A stretch of 64,000 bases of DNA from Stereocaulon alpinum (GCA_018257865.1 JAEUBA010000009.1:550008-614007); one strand, 5' to 3'; positions 1 through 11,927 are shown, counted from the first letter of the stretch. The notes: generated by a model not told the origin, from the sequence alone. Made by a program: numbers and translations.

Positions 1-2989
1 CTTTCCTGGCTATGCTGGCTGACACGGGACTGCGGACGGTGCCTGCTTTCTGATTCCGGATGGTCATAGTCGTAGTCCGTGTCAATGAGACTGCCGGAAT
101 CATGCTGTACCGGTGCCGCCAGAGTTGGGGCTTGCTGTTGCTGCGACACCGCTGCTCGCGCTTCCTCCTGTTCTTGCTGTTTACGTTGTTGCTAATTGAA
201 GTTAGTTCAAGCTTCAACAGTAGTCTGAAAATTTTATCCTCACCTCTTGATACTTTTGATACTGAGAAAACTCCTCAGGTTGGTCTTTCTTTTGCTGAGC
301 CTGTGCATTACGCTGAGCTGCAGATTGAGGAAGCTGGGCCTGGGGATGCATCTGTTGCACCTTGGCAAGATAGGAGTACCTGAAGCTATCAGTCTGGGTA
401 TGCAGGTACTTGGCACGTAGCACTTACATGAAGTTGCTGAGCAGAACCTGGGAATGCAGTGCACGACGTGGGTTGGCAAGCTTGATGTGTGCCATCCGGT
501 AAATGGCACGTTCTTCCAGAATGGAAAACCGAGTCCAATTATAATCGATGTCAGGTTTCAGTATGCGTTGTGGTGGCTCCGGCGACAGGTTGCGTGAAAA
601 GTGCTTCTTTCCAACGGTCTCGCGTTCCCCCTTCTTCTTCCCACCCCCAAATAGTGATGAAATAAATCCACTCTCTTTTTCCTTCTTGAGCTCACTTCCG
701 GCCGACTTCCGACTGCTCTCTTTCTTACGTTCTTCCTCCAGCTTGAGGTCACCACGATCGAGCACTAAGCTCTCCCTACCGCGGTTACCTTCCATCGTAG
801 TCTGTAAAAGGTCGAGACGGGTATTGTCATGAGATTTCTCTACAGGTTTTCCAGATCTAGCTTTCGTTTTCTTCGCCTCCTTCGCCTCTTCCGCCTTCCT
901 CTTTTCTTTCTCCTTTTCTTCGGTGCCCAGTAACGAACCCCAGCTCCAACTCGACTTCCGACTACCGTCCGCTTTCTCTGCATCAGCCTTCTCCTTGGCC
1001 CTCCTTGCCTCGGCAGACTTCTTGTCCTCGGTCAAAGTAGGTATGAATGAGAGGCTATCGGTGCGGGTATTGTTTCCAGGAAGAGGAGAAGGGTGGGATG
1101 TCATGTCAGTGAGTGTTTGATTGCTTTTTACAGTCTGATTCGTTCTTGATCCCGTCCAATTTTGAGTTCGGGCATTCGGCGGTCCAGAAGGTGAGGATGT
1201 TGTATGTGAAGGCGGTGGTTCGTGTGATGATGATCGCTGAGGTACAAAACCCTGTCTAGAGGTCGGTCGATCATCTGAAGGTGGAGTTTCGACAATGTGA
1301 GGTATGCCTTTGCCCAGTGATTCAGGGGTTACGCCGAGACGGCCATTGGAAGCAATTTGAGAAACAAAATGTCGAGGTTGAGGTCCCTGCCTAGGTGGAT
1401 CCTGTGACTCTGTGAATGGACGATTTTGTTGATCTTCATATGATGAGCCTTGGGACGTTCGCGCTTGTGGTGGCATTCCTGCGCGGCGATTAAGCCTGCC
1501 GGGTCTTGAGAAGTTTTCTGGCGTCTGCTGAGGAGGTTGAGTTGGCTCTGTTTGGGCCCTGGATAGACTAAGTGCTTCGCCTGCTGGGGTGATTGGAGCT
1601 GACGGTGCGTCCTCACCGTCGGGTCGTGCCCTCGCCGCGGCGCGCTTAGCGAATGGACCCCGTTCACCCTTACGTAGGCTTCCACCTCGTCGATATGTAG
1701 TGTGCGTGGACCTTCGTAATGAGTTGTTTCCTGGAATCGCTGGCAGAATGGGTACATCGTCGTCTGGCAGACCGTCCGAACCTTCACCTCCTTGTTCCAA
1801 GCTTAGTCTCTGCATGATCTTCTCTGGTTCATTGACCAGAGCCTCAAGGTCATGTAAATTCGGCATCCCAGCTTTCAAGCTCTCCTCGCCAGACTGCGAT
1901 TTTCTCCTGTCCAGCCTTTCAGCTCCGTCTACGTAGCCTTCTGCGCCACGTCCTCCAGAGTTATCAATCTGTCGTGAAAGCATAGATTTCCTCCTGCGCA
2001 GGCTTCCACTGCCACCGCCCGGTGATAGGCTCCCGTCTGGAGATCTCGTATCTCTTTCATCAGACCTCCTCTTCAAAGATTTGACCTTCTTATCGAGAAA
2101 TGTCTTGAACTCCATGGGAGCGAGTTCTGGATGCACGCTTGCTGGTACCCAGTATAGTCTCGCTGCATCGTCGGGATCGGTACTTAGTGGCGGCGCGCTT
2201 GGTATACTCCCAAAATTTGAGGGAAATGAAGGTAGGTCCGGATCGCCAGAAGCATTCACATCCATAGACATGCGCCGTAGAGCAGCAAGATTGTTTAGCT
2301 CTTGGGCCACAGCATTTGGATTAGATTCATAGTCAATATCGTTCAGAGGAAACTGAGAGTTTGCCGTCTCAGAATTTGAGTGATGTATCGAGTTGCGGGG
2401 CGAGATCTGACTTCCCTCCCCACCACCCGAGTTACTCCTGCTGGGCATCATGGTTGCACCTTGCCCATTAACTTGTGTAGGTGCTCTTTCACTGGAGATA
2501 TTCCGGACGAGGGAGTTCCGTGCGTTCCTCAAAGACTGTGGGGGCGAGGGTCCAGCGCGTGAGGCTTGCCGCGGCCGTGACTCGGAGCTGGCTGAACTTG
2601 GTGGAGAGGATGGAGCAAAAGTTGAAGGCCTAGAGTCTCGTTTCCCATACTGGTGATCCCCATACATATCCCCAATCGCTTCGGTGACGTGGTGATTGGG
2701 ATCACTTATGGACAACTGGGGCACGTGCCCTCGTCTATTAACGGCATGGCTTCCGCCAAATTGATAACTTCTGGAAGATGTCTGTGTAGAAGGATGCAAG
2801 GTAAGCCTAGCACTCTATACAACAAACGGTTTCGCCGCCTTGAAGCATCGGCTTCCAAACGTCACCAACGGTAGTTCCACCAGATTCGCTTTAAGCCACC
2901 GCATAATGCCCAGACTTCATGCAGCGATCAATGCAAGGGCTTTGTGCTCACAGAAAGGGCCAAAAGGACAGGGACAAGCATACCTGCAT
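1..2989 (-). CDS. ZDS1/ZDS2-type protein, 3' end beyond window
   Basis: A long low-complexity Ser/Pro/Arg-rich protein ending in the conserved Zds C-terminal segment; NWTRFSILEERAIYR followed by HIKLANPRRALHSQVLLSNF is diagnostic. Yeast Zds1/2 bind PP2A-Cdc55 and act in polarity and mitotic entry; that role is family knowledge. The conserved block is split by an intron: exon 428-2781 ends in phase 2, intron 380-427 (48 nt), and exon 244-379 continues with YSYLAKVQQ. A second intron (193-243 region, branch CTAAC, acceptor at 192) leads to a Gln/Glu-rich exon still open at base 1, so the gene is partial. The start is uncertain: the long frame has no upstream ATG. A two-codon first exon (2984-2989, ATG CAG before gtatgc) spliced to 2781 over a 202-nt intron keeps phase and is my preferred model. 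A charged EKEKEKRK region precedes the domain. Confidence 0.85.
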
Positions 2990-3474
2990 AATGAGTCCAG
3001 AAATGTGAAATGCCGGCAGCTTTAAGGGTGGAGCCAGCCGTGCGAAGAATCAGATAGCAGTCAAATCAACACAGACATTCATTGGGTATCATCATAATAA
3101 TACAGAGACCTAATTAAGGATGCAGTGGCATAGAGTGCGCATTCGACCTTTCCTTGAATGACACTGGTGCATGGTCAAAGATGGTGTGGACCAATCCAAT
3201 CCATCGTCCCGCATCGGTCTCCGGTCATACAGTTTCTCCGGAGCTATACAAGTACTACAAGGATGCAGCAAGCACAGATAATGGGGGCTTGGGGGTGGTC
3301 AACCTCGATGCCTATCAATAGCCCACAGAGCACGTTTTAGATGATGCTACAACTGATGTTACTACGCTACACACTTCATACATCCATAACAATGCTGACC
3401 ATAGGATACTCGCAAAGGCACGCTCAAAGCGCCTGCAGATGCGTCCCATTCTGCTCCAGTCTCATCACAGCGTC
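2990..3474. other. intergenic, zds 5' side / slm1 3' side
   Basis: 485 bp. It would hold the promoter of the ZDS-type gene and the 3' UTR of the Slm1-type gene, both on the minus strand. I see no further gene. Confidence 0.5.
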
Positions 3475-5112
3475 TCAGTATTGCCCAGGTGCTCTGTCGA
3501 GGCCCGAAGTAGGATCAGCCCCAGCCCTAGGGCTTGATTCTGTGCCAGCGCTGATAGGAGTGTTCATGTGCTGCTGACCCACGCCCCCGGCCGAAGCTGG
3601 CGTAGTCCCCGAAGTTTGGCCTGGTGTTACCGCAGACCCTTGATATCCAGTATGGGGCAAATTCTGTGTCTGCACTGGGGCTGGTTGTCTGCCATCCTCG
3701 TATTGAGCCGGTACAGACTGTCCTAACGCATTTTTGCTGTCCACTGGACTTGTAGGCGTGGAGCCCGAGAAAGTGCCCTCGCTAGCTACTTCGCGAATGA
3801 TATTATACCACTTCTCAGCATCGCCTGCTGTGTGAGCTCTGAAGGTAAGTTCATGGCTCATCGCCATAGCAGATCCAAGCTTGCCCTTTGAAACATCTTT
3901 GCCTTTGATGCTGAATTTGTCGCCACTGAGACCACCGACGACGCAATCTGGTAGATAGAGTGAGAGCTCCGGTGTAGGCTCCTTCTTGATGTCGTCGTCA
4001 TCTTTGAACTCATGCATATATTTACTACGAGTGATGACATAGTAGTAGGTACTGGAGCCTTTAAGTGCGGCACGAGATTTACGTTCCAGCGTACCAGCAA
4101 TGAGAGGTTGAGTGGAGATGTGGTCTTGGTTGGGGTACGTGATATGAGAAGCAGTACGCTGAGGCACCGATGGGTCGATCAAGGTGTTGTTGTTACGTTT
4201 GACAAACCCCTTCCATTCGAAATCCTTCGGGATACGCTGTGTAGTTTCAATCATATTTGCGTACATAGCCTTTTGGCGTTCGCTTTGCCCGCCAACGCAC
4301 TGCAGGAACTGGGACATGGCCATTTGGATCGTTTCGATAATGTGGCCTTCGAATTGTAGAAATGAGTCCTGGATGGCGAGCAAGTCTTGGCGGTTGTTGT
4401 TCTCCTCAAGAACTTGCTTGTGTAGTCGATGATTGACAATCCTTTGAAGGATGTACGGGTCGTTGTTTGACTCAATCTTCGTCCCAGACGAGGAGAATCT
4501 GGCGGTATGTTGCCCAAGAAGCTCAATGTCTTTCTGAGTACTATTCCTAGCCTTGTCAACCTCTTTCGAACCTTTGACAGCGCCCTTGTTCAGTTCTTTG
4601 GTTTTGTTCTTGATCTCCGCATGTAGGCGTCCGAGAATGGGTAGGACTTGGCCCTTTAATTGCTTCTCTGTCTCGAGATGGGATGTAGCAATGCCCTAGG
4701 CTCAACATCAGCCACTATACACTTTTCTGGCAGGCAGGCTCACTCACTTGTGTATTAGATCGTATGTTCTCGAACATGCCCGCAATACCGCCAAGATTCT
4801 GATCGAAATGGTGCCCTTCTTTTAACGGACTGGACACGGTCTTCAAGACCTTCTCATATTCCTTAGCATGAGCCTTCTGAACCTTCTCTGTTTCAGAGAT
4901 GTAATTCTCCAAGTATCCGCATGCATGCTTGTAGGCCTGCAATCGTTCTAGAAGTAGGCTAGAGGTCTGAAAATGTAGTTATCAGACCTGTCCGTGACAT
5001 GGGATTGCTTCTAATTACGTACGCTGCTGGGGTCAGTATCAGGGACCGCTTCATCGTCGGAGAGGGAGTTGTTGGTGCCTCTATGCGGCAAGCTCTGCTG
5101 ACCGGAAGCCAT
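3475..5112 (-). CDS. slm1: Slm1/Slm2-type PH domain protein (TORC2 effector)
   Basis: Three exons: 5023-5112, 4748-4966 and 3475-4695, 509 aa in total, phases 0. The N-terminal half is an F-BAR-like helical region (HACGYLENYISETEKVQ; IQDSFLQFEGHIIETIQMAM). A PH domain follows at about residues 300-410, beginning PLIAGTLERKSR and ending AEKWYNIIREVA. The tail is Pro/Thr/Ser-rich and unstructured. In yeast, Slm proteins bind PI(4,5)P2 at eisosomes, recruit TORC2 to Ypk1 and link to calcineurin; this is inferred by homology. The start ATG GCT TCC at 5112 is followed by a Ser/Asp-rich leader and a consensus gtacgt donor. Length is close to filamentous Slm1 proteins. It lies tail-to-head with creD and zds, all on minus, with no sign of co-transcription. 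Confidence 0.9.
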
Positions 5113-5667
5113 GGCGGTAGGCTACTTTTACAAAGCTGGGGAAAACCGTCACTGAGATGTTTGTTCGACCACAGGAAGTAGTGTTGCAATGCTTGCCTTC
5201 CTGTGGAGTTTGCTGAGTGTGTGAGCGAAGGTCTCAAGTCCAAGACGTGGAGAAGGTTAGGAAGAGGGTTGACGGATATAAAAGTTTACAACCCACTAGA
5301 GTGACGAGGGTAGATTCATAGTGTTTGGAATAGTGGGAAGGGATAACGTCAACGTGCATGACCAAGGGTCCAGGCCCGACCAAGCAAGCCACCCGAGCCA
5401 ATCGCTACCTTAGGTACATTATACCGTACAGCGCACACACTAAACTCAATTCTATAACCACATAAGGTACTTCTACCGCCACAAGTAGCAGTCAAAGAGC
5501 CACCACAGTACTTTCCAACAAGACGCTCTCCCAACTAAAACTGTTACATCCGGCCCAATCCCGATAAGATGAGCGCCAACCAAACACCGTTCGCTATGCG
5601 GTTCCCTATGCATTCGCTAGAAGATAAGAAAATTGAAATGTTTGAAGCTGCCATCGAACTTACACGG
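5113..5667. other. intergenic, slm1 promoter / creD 3' side
   Basis: 555 bp. No convincing coding potential; short frames here lack splice or family support. Confidence 0.5.
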
Positions 5668-7603
5668 TCATCCATTCGTTCGATTGACGTGAACCTGGCT
5701 CAGTGGTTGCGGCATAGGCGTTCTACCTCCAGGCGTACGAGTAGCGCTCTGATAAGTGGGTAGGCCGTCATTGACTGGTGTCCTTGTTTGTGACTGAAGT
5801 GCAGTTGCATAGCTGGGCACTTTCGCCAGGCTCTCGGCGCTATATTCAATATGTAGGGGTGTCACCGGGCCTGATGCCATTCCATCCTCCTCCGATACTC
5901 TTCGTGAGGCTGAGTCGCTATTGCTGGGGCTGCATTGGCCAAAGTAGTTGCCGTGATGCACAGAATTCTGGCGGCTGCCGTTCTCATCCAGCCTTGTGCC
6001 TTCAATTGAGTTGTTGTCGTTCACGCCATCGCCTGAACTAGAAAGCTGCGATCGTTCGAGCTGTCGGTCACGTACAAGTCGACTGGAGCCAGCCATATCT
6101 AGATTACTAAGGCGATTTTGCAGCACGTTCGCCGCAGAATCGCTTGAGGCCACTCCATCCAACGATACCAGGTCCTCGGCTGAAACATTTCGGCTTCGTG
6201 ATTGAAATGGTGTACCCACACCGCTGGCTCCTCCAGCAGGCGTTATGTAGCCGCTAGGATCGATATCGCTATAGAGCTGGTCGAATTGATGCTCGCCGTA
6301 TTGTGGAGGTGTGAGATCCTCTATGGCTGCCGCCGCACTCATACTATGCGAACCCCGGTTGACCATGTTATTGTCATCGTTAATCGGCATGTTTGGAGAT
6401 ATGAAAAGGAACACTGGAAGCGAGGCATGGAGCTGGTCTTTGTTAGCAGAAAGTCCGTCGAAGCTTGCTCTCGATTAAGCTCACCTCAGAAACATGGCCA
6501 TCTGGATTATGCATCTGAATGTTGAATGTCAAGGTGTGGCGAATTCTGATTCCAAGGGCATCAACAGTCTGCATACAATTCTTCAAGCTTTGGGGTAATC
6601 GAAGACTTCTCGAGAACATGTAGCCCTCTTGTCCATCGATGTCCTCGGTCTCCATATCATCAGGCATGCGGTGCTCATCTTGTACAATCATGCGAGTCAT
6701 CTGTCGGCTTATACTATGCGCCCGCGATCCCTTAGTGGTCACCTCCTGCTTCTCATTCAGCTCCGTCTTGACTTTCCCAATTTTCAGCCCCTTGAGGAGG
6801 GGTATCAATCTGAAGTCGACTTGCACGCTGGTGCCGAAAATCACGGCTTTCGTTGGTGTACTGAGAGAGTAATCGATCTTATCTGGCCAGATATTATCAA
6901 TAGACTAACAGATGTTAGTCTCTGGCTAGGGAATCTCCTTAGATCTAGATCACTTACCATGGCATGGGCAAGTTCCAGAGAGGCGGTGTCCAGAGTTCTT
7001 ATGATGCGGACTTGTTTGCGAGCTACGAAGTTCTGTGCCAGTACGTTCCTTTCTATCGTGGCTTTCATCCGGTATATGATGTACGTATCTGTTAGGCCCT
7101 CGACGCTCTCTGGGGTGTTTCCTGTTACGATGGTTTCAAACGGGTACTCATAATTGCCCGCGGGCAGAGTTTCAGAAGACCGCTTGCACTTGTTTGTGAA
7201 AGTCCAGGTCTTCCGTAGAAATTCATCCTGCTCCTTGACCGAATTGGCTCCGGAAGCGCCGGGCTGATACCATCTGCCAGTCTGTTCAGCACCCATGCAT
7301 GCCGGTTCGATGTATTCCTTACTGACCCAAGTTTCCGCTCGCCGGTGAACCGTAGCCTTATTCCTTGTATACGCAGCGGTTGTGAGAGGCAGAGGACGAC
7401 GGTGCCCCTAAGGACAACGCTCGAGGCTTCATCCTCGGTGCCTCGGAGGATGAGGTTGCTTTGGTCAAGCCTGGGCGGTATTGTTGTAATCAATATATGC
7501 TTCCCATGCTCAAATTGCCTGGAAGCTGAGGGACTGACCTGATTTCGAAGTATTTGACACTGCTTGTCTCTCTACTGCTGCTTCCAAAAAAGTTGCGTGC
7601 CAT
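5668..7603 (-). CDS. creD: CreD, arrestin-like adaptor of HECT ubiquitin ligase
   Basis: Five exons: 7539-7603, 7323-7470, 6958-7281, 6485-6904 and 5668-6432, 573 aa, phases agree throughout. The N-terminal arrestin half contains SSVKYFEIRLDQSNLILRG; the C-terminal arrestin half contains STPTKAVIFGTSVQVDFRLI and GHVSELHASLPVFLFISPN. A PPQY motif (LTPPQYGEHQFDQLY) and an LPTY motif in the tail are docking sites for WW domains of a Nedd4/Rsp5-type ligase (HulA in Aspergillus nidulans). CreD mutations there suppress carbon-repression and permease phenotypes. By family it directs ubiquitination of plasma-membrane transporters. Length and motif order match A. nidulans CreD closely. Introns are 39-68 nt long. 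creC, another member of the same network, lies about 7 kb away on plus. Confidence 0.94.
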
Positions 7604-8509
7604 CGGCTATATCGAATCTGCTCTCAATCAGGTCCATTCTTCCAGTAACGATGATAGAATATAAAAGAACGGCGGGGCGCTCGCCACCGACCCGTATCCG
7701 CACGGTACAAGTATAACTAGGAGCAGGAAGGGTATGACAGAGGTCCTACCAAACGAGGAAAATGCGCAAAGGAAGTGGTGGAATCTGTCGGCCTCTAACC
7801 TTGCAGTAGCGGGTTAGATTCCGCGTCGGCAGCAGGGCAGGCAAATACTGCCGAGGCAGAGAAAAAGATATTGAGAGATCAGAAGATGCAAGTGTAAGAT
7901 AGGAGTCAGCGAGAGTATTGAATGTTAAGCAGTAGGTACATGGAAGCCACATTTTTCAGTCAGCAAGGAGAAAGTTGGAGTCGTATGCAGCTCGGTGGCT
8001 TCTTGACAGAACAAAGGAATTGCAAGCGGCAAGGCCAACTTTCAATCAGCCGCTGCGGCTGTCCTGAGCCAAACGTGACAGATTCCGTCATCTTGCCCTT
8101 ATCTCTTGGTTGACTGTCTCAGGAAGTTTGATGATGGTTCGTAAAGCTTCAAGATGTGAATGAAAACATGGATGGAAACAAGATGGCACTGTTTGATTGG
8201 GCGCGTCGGGCAAAGAGGGTTTTTGCCCCCCTCCGAAAAGCGGCCGTATTTAAGGCTTGGCAAGCGCCGTATTGATGGCAATTGGATAGATATCGTTCAC
8301 ACTGGACCCACTACAAACCGTGATATTGACTTTGTGAGTCACTGTGCACTGCCAGAACTAGTGGCTAGATGGAATACGATACATAGGCAAACATTGGGCA
8401 TGATATGTTCATTCGCTTGCCATTGAGCCGTTATCTACGTATCTGTTCCCAACGATGAGCAAAAGCTATATACAACGAACATGGTTCTCCATGCTTCAAT
8501 TCTGAGGCA
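7604..8509. other. intergenic, creD promoter / glo1 3' side
   Basis: 906 bp. Apart from the possible CreA site at 7672, no feature is recognised. Small frames at 7746-8426 show no family signal. Confidence 0.5.
7672..7677 (+). promoter_or_regulatory. possible CreA site upstream of creD
   Basis: GCGGGG matches the CreA/Mig1 consensus SYGGRG, 69 bp upstream of the creD ATG. A single six-base match is expected often by chance, so this is only a note. Confidence 0.15.
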
Positions 8510-9690
8510 CTACCAGTTACTTGTCCTCTTGATCTTCTGGTTTTGGATCACCTACAGCCAACCTATCAGTCAAGTAATCCCAGGGAAAAGGTGTAAAGAG
8601 CACATACCTCGATCCAGTAATTGTCGGGATCCAGGATAAAGGCAATATCTTTCATCCGCCCATCAGTGAGTCTCTTCTTCCAATTCACACCTTTCTCCTC
8701 AAATCGCTTGCAAGCAGCGTCTAAGTCATCGACCGAAATGCAAATATGGCCGAATCCCTGTGGCTGGTCGTTGCCATTATGATATTTGAAGTTAGCTTCT
8801 TTCTCAGTCCCATAATTCCAGGTCAATTCAAGGATCCCTTCTCGCTCGGCGGTTGGATTAACGCCATTCGCTGACTCCTTTGGAACGGGGTTGTTTCCTG
8901 GATAGCCAAGGAAGTACAGGTTGAAGCCAGCGGATTCTTGTTCCGAGGTCCGGAAGAGAGTCATGCCCATAACGTCCTGATAAAACTTTAACGATTTCTC
9001 ATTGTCTTTGACTCGGATCATGCTGTGGTTCTGGATCATGGTCAGCTATTAGGACATTCCGGTCAAATAGAGATTGCGTACAAATCGGTAAGATCCCGGG
9101 TCTGTCTCTTTGACATTCTCGGTTTTCTCGACAGGATTAAAGGCAATGATCTCAACCCAGTATCCATCCGGATCAAGGGCAAACGCGATACTTCGCATCC
9201 TCCCGTCGGTCAATTTCTTCTGGAATTTGTAGCCTGCGTCTTCAATCCGCTGGCATGCAGCCTGAATGTGATCTACACTGACGCAAATATGTCCGAAACC
9301 TTTGCCAGGCTCGGAGTTGCCATTAGCAACCTTGAAGTTGTCATCATTCTCGGTGCCATAATTGTGAGTAAGTTCCAAAACACCTTGACGAGCAGTCCAA
9401 TGTTCACCAGCAGCGAGGCTGTTTGGCGAGTCATAGGCGAGAAAGTACAGATCGAATTTGGCGTCAGGGTTCTCGATCTTGTTGATTTGTTTCATGCCGA
9501 GGAGCTCATAGTATTTGACTAGAAGGAATCAGATTGAATAGAGTTGAGAACGAGGCTATGAAGTACTTACTGGACCGTTGTGGATCCTTCACACGGAGCA
9601 TCGTGTCTGGAATTCAATTAGATTTATCATGGCATGGTCTAGCGATGGAAACCTACGGTTCAGGGCATACTTCTTGGGATCCGTGGCCAT
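8510..9690 (-). CDS. glo1: glyoxalase I (lactoylglutathione lyase), tandem-domain
   Basis: Five exons: 9657-9690, 9571-9606, 9082-9518, 8608-9030 and 8510-8551, 323 aa. Two homologous glyoxalase units lie in tandem, as in the monomeric yeast enzyme. Unit 1 has GVLELTHNYGTE and GFGHICVSVDHI; unit 2 has GILELTWNYGTE and GFGHICISVDDL. Each ends in a KKLTDGRM/KRLTDGRM stretch and a DPDGYW or DPDNYW motif. The Glu and His residues in these blocks are the zinc ligands known from the family. The enzyme isomerises the glutathione hemithioacetal of methylglyoxal to S-lactoylglutathione in the cytosol. The last 14 codons, spliced after WIE, give VIQNQ as in relatives, which fixes the final acceptor. 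It is transcribed divergently from the micro-exon gene. Confidence 0.94.
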
Positions 9691-10415
9691 GGCTGCGTAG
9701 TATCGATATACTATGGGCTAGGATCAACCAATTGAACATAGCTTATGGACGCCATGAGCATACTTACTTGAACTGTTGAAGTCGGTTTGTGCAATTGATA
9801 GGCTTCTTTGAGTACGTAGTAGACTTCGAAAAGTGAACATAAGTACGTTATGAATTCAGCATAACATTGATGCCAATCGACATACCCTCCAAGACCGATG
9901 CAATGACGAGCCTATGACGTGTGGCAGAGCCTTGAGCCCGAGAGGGGTCGATTGAGGGTTAGAAGGTCTGCCGATTTATTCATGGATGCATAAATCATGC
10001 ACAAACTACAACCTCCACTCCATGCGGCAGAGGATCGTCTATATCAAAGTCGCGTCAGTATTTTATATTATATAGCGACGATTGGCTTAGTATCTAATCT
10101 TTGGAGGCATATATCATCAAAGTGCGTTATCGCTTGTGTCCGAAATGTGCAAAATTCTACCGCGATCTTGCTGTTTTAAGGGTTGATGTTCTCGAGTTTT
10201 CACATTTTCTCACTTTATACAACAAATCTTGTAGCCGCCACCGGGCGACAGTAAGCATCTTAGTTGCTGCTGTATAGTCTGATATCTTTATAAGAATATG
10301 CCTTAAAGCGGCTAGCAGTCCTTATTATCAACCACTTTGTAAGTCAGCCTCCCTCCCAGTTCACCGGCTTGACCTCCATCATTCTTCTGGGATTACCATC
10401 ACACCGGCTAACAAC
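9691..10415. other. divergent intergenic region glo1 / micro-exon gene
   Basis: 725 bp between two start codons on opposite strands, so it should hold both promoters. No gene is seen. Confidence 0.5.
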
Positions 10416-11083
10416 ATGGCCTCCAGCCAAAAAATAACAGGTGGTAAGTCTATTGTCTCCATTGTGCGGGATGTTCTAGCAGAACGAGGTGTTTTGCTTG
10501 ACTTCTGCCAGCCTGACAAATGAAGAACTTAGCTAATTTCCTCTATAGCAGGCACACCACGAGCTCGAAGTAAGTCAACAAGCGTCCACTGGACCCGGCA
10601 ACGCCCCAAGACAAGAAAAGTCTCTATTGGGTGCACTCAAGCAAAAGCAAGCATCTGAAGCTGACTTCCCATGCACCAGGCATCTCTCCCGCTCGAAGTA
10701 AGTCAAAATCTGTCTATCTCATTGGGCATCACCCTCAGACAAGCGCAACCCCTGCACGATCTTTTCTAAAGCAACAGTAAGTGCATTCGGCTAACATGCG
10801 GCCAACAGGCGACGACTCGATTCAGACTGTCTTCCGTATTGGCGAGTTGCCAACTCAAGGTAAGTCAAACTGAGTCACTTCATGTTCAATCATTTGCAAG
10901 GATCTAAGTCACATACCGCTCGAACCTGTATCATACAGCGAGTTGACTGGGGATTGGCGTTGATGACTACGCTGTCTTCACTCTCCTCACGTGACTTTGT
11001 AGCACTTGACTTAGGCTAATCCCCCAGAACAGCAACTACCAGCGACGGATCAGACTGTTCCACACCGCAGCTACTCAGCATGA
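10416..11083 (+). CDS. micro-exon small protein (56 aa) with two 18-nt exons
   Basis: Not an ordinary ORF. Five exons join in one frame: 10416-10443 (28 nt), 10552-10569 (18), 10680-10697 (18), 10809-10859 (51) and 11028-11083 with a TGA stop. All four introns (108, 110, 111 and 168 nt) are phase 1, start gtaagtc, carry a CTRAY branch point 15-25 nt before the acceptor, and end in CAG. Exons 2 and 3 are alike: both start GCA, end GCTCGAA and run into the same donor, so they share 16 nt (GCTCGAAGTAAGTCAA). The product starts MASSQKITGG, then TPRARSISPARSDDS, then FRIGELPTQ: a short basic Ser-Pro-rich head and a polar tail. Intron 1 ends tagcag, a tandem acceptor that could add three nucleotides. 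No family recognised. It could instead be the 5' part of a longer transcript, but frames downstream do not connect. Confidence 0.6.
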
Positions 11084-11225
11084 TTTCCTGTCAGCGTATC
11101 AAGCAGTTCCTGTCCGCCAATGTCGATGAGCATGCCTCTCACTTCGTGTACGCCTCACGCTTTACTCCGAACCTCTCCACCTTTCCCTTTCCAGACATCA
11201 CCTGCTTACCATCATTTCCAGTCTC

Positions 11226-11927
11226 ATGACAACAGCCGGCACTCTCCTAAGCCACAACTACTCCGCCAGAGTCCCGCTCCTTCGCAAATTCTGCGCTTTT
11301 GCCGGTCCCACTTGGCGTCTCCACGACACCGCTCTCGCTCAGACCGGCGAACTCGCGACCGAGCCAGCAGCCAAAGACGGTTTCTTCCAAGGCAAAGTGG
11401 TCCAATTTGTCGTCGAGGATGATGATTCCGGACTTGTCTCTATGTTCGTGGAGCAGGATGACCATGTCGGTGCGGTGGTTTACGTTAAGGAGCGTCTTCT
11501 CATCGCTGCATTGAAAGAGAAGAGGAACTTGATCGGTGAGACGGATGACCTTGCTAACCTGATCAAGGGGTTGAATTTGGAGGAAGAGGATGCTACTGAT
11601 GCGAAGGAAGGAGAGGAGGGAGTGATTACTGGTACGAAGGAGAACGAAGAGTTTACTACTAACGCGAAAGATGGAAAGGAGGGAACCACTACCGGCGGAA
11701 CCTTTCAGAAGCACGGCGTCCATCCCGAGGAGTCTAGCAGTGTTAAGGGCGTTGAATCCGAGGATGAGACCGAAGGAAAGGGTAAAGAGCCTGCGACTGA
11801 TGACTCCAAGCCGAAGAAGCCCAGCAAGATTCGCATCTTGGAGCTTCGCGCCGAAGCAATGGCCGAAGCATTGGCGGACGGCGAGCTAAAGGACTTCCGC
11901 ATGCCGAAGGACTTTCAGTGGGTATGA
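11226..11927 (+). CDS. hypothetical acidic protein, possible mitochondrial leader
   Basis: Uninterrupted 233-codon frame with no recognised family. The first 40 residues are basic and hydroxylated without acids (HNYSARVPLLRKFCAFAG), as in mitochondrial targeting peptides. A folded-looking region follows (QGKVVQFVVEDDDSG, DHVGAVVYVKERLLIAALKE). The middle is Glu/Thr/Gly-rich with repeated KEGEEG/KEN/KDGKEG units, and the last 45 residues are charged and helical (SKIRILELRAEAMAEALADG), ending FQWV. It starts 143 bp after the micro-exon gene on the same strand and ends 154 bp before the convergent gem1 stop. Codon periodicity and steady composition support a real gene. An extra 5' exon is possible. 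Confidence 0.6.
   Translation: MTTAGTLLSHNYSARVPLLRKFCAFAGPTWRLHDTALAQTGELATEPAAKDGFFQGKVVQFVVEDDDSGLVSMFVEQDDHVGAVVYVKERLLIAALKEKRNLIGETDDLANLIKGLNLEEEDATDAKEGEEGVITGTKENEEFTTNAKDGKEGTTTGGTFQKHGVHPEESSSVKGVESEDETEGKGKEPATDDSKPKKPSKIRILELRAEAMAEALADGELKDFRMPKDFQWV

Noticed and set aside
2797..2799. TTG as the start of the ZDS-type protein
   Set aside because: Fungal nuclear genes rarely start at TTG; a spliced ATG at 2987-2989 fits the phase.
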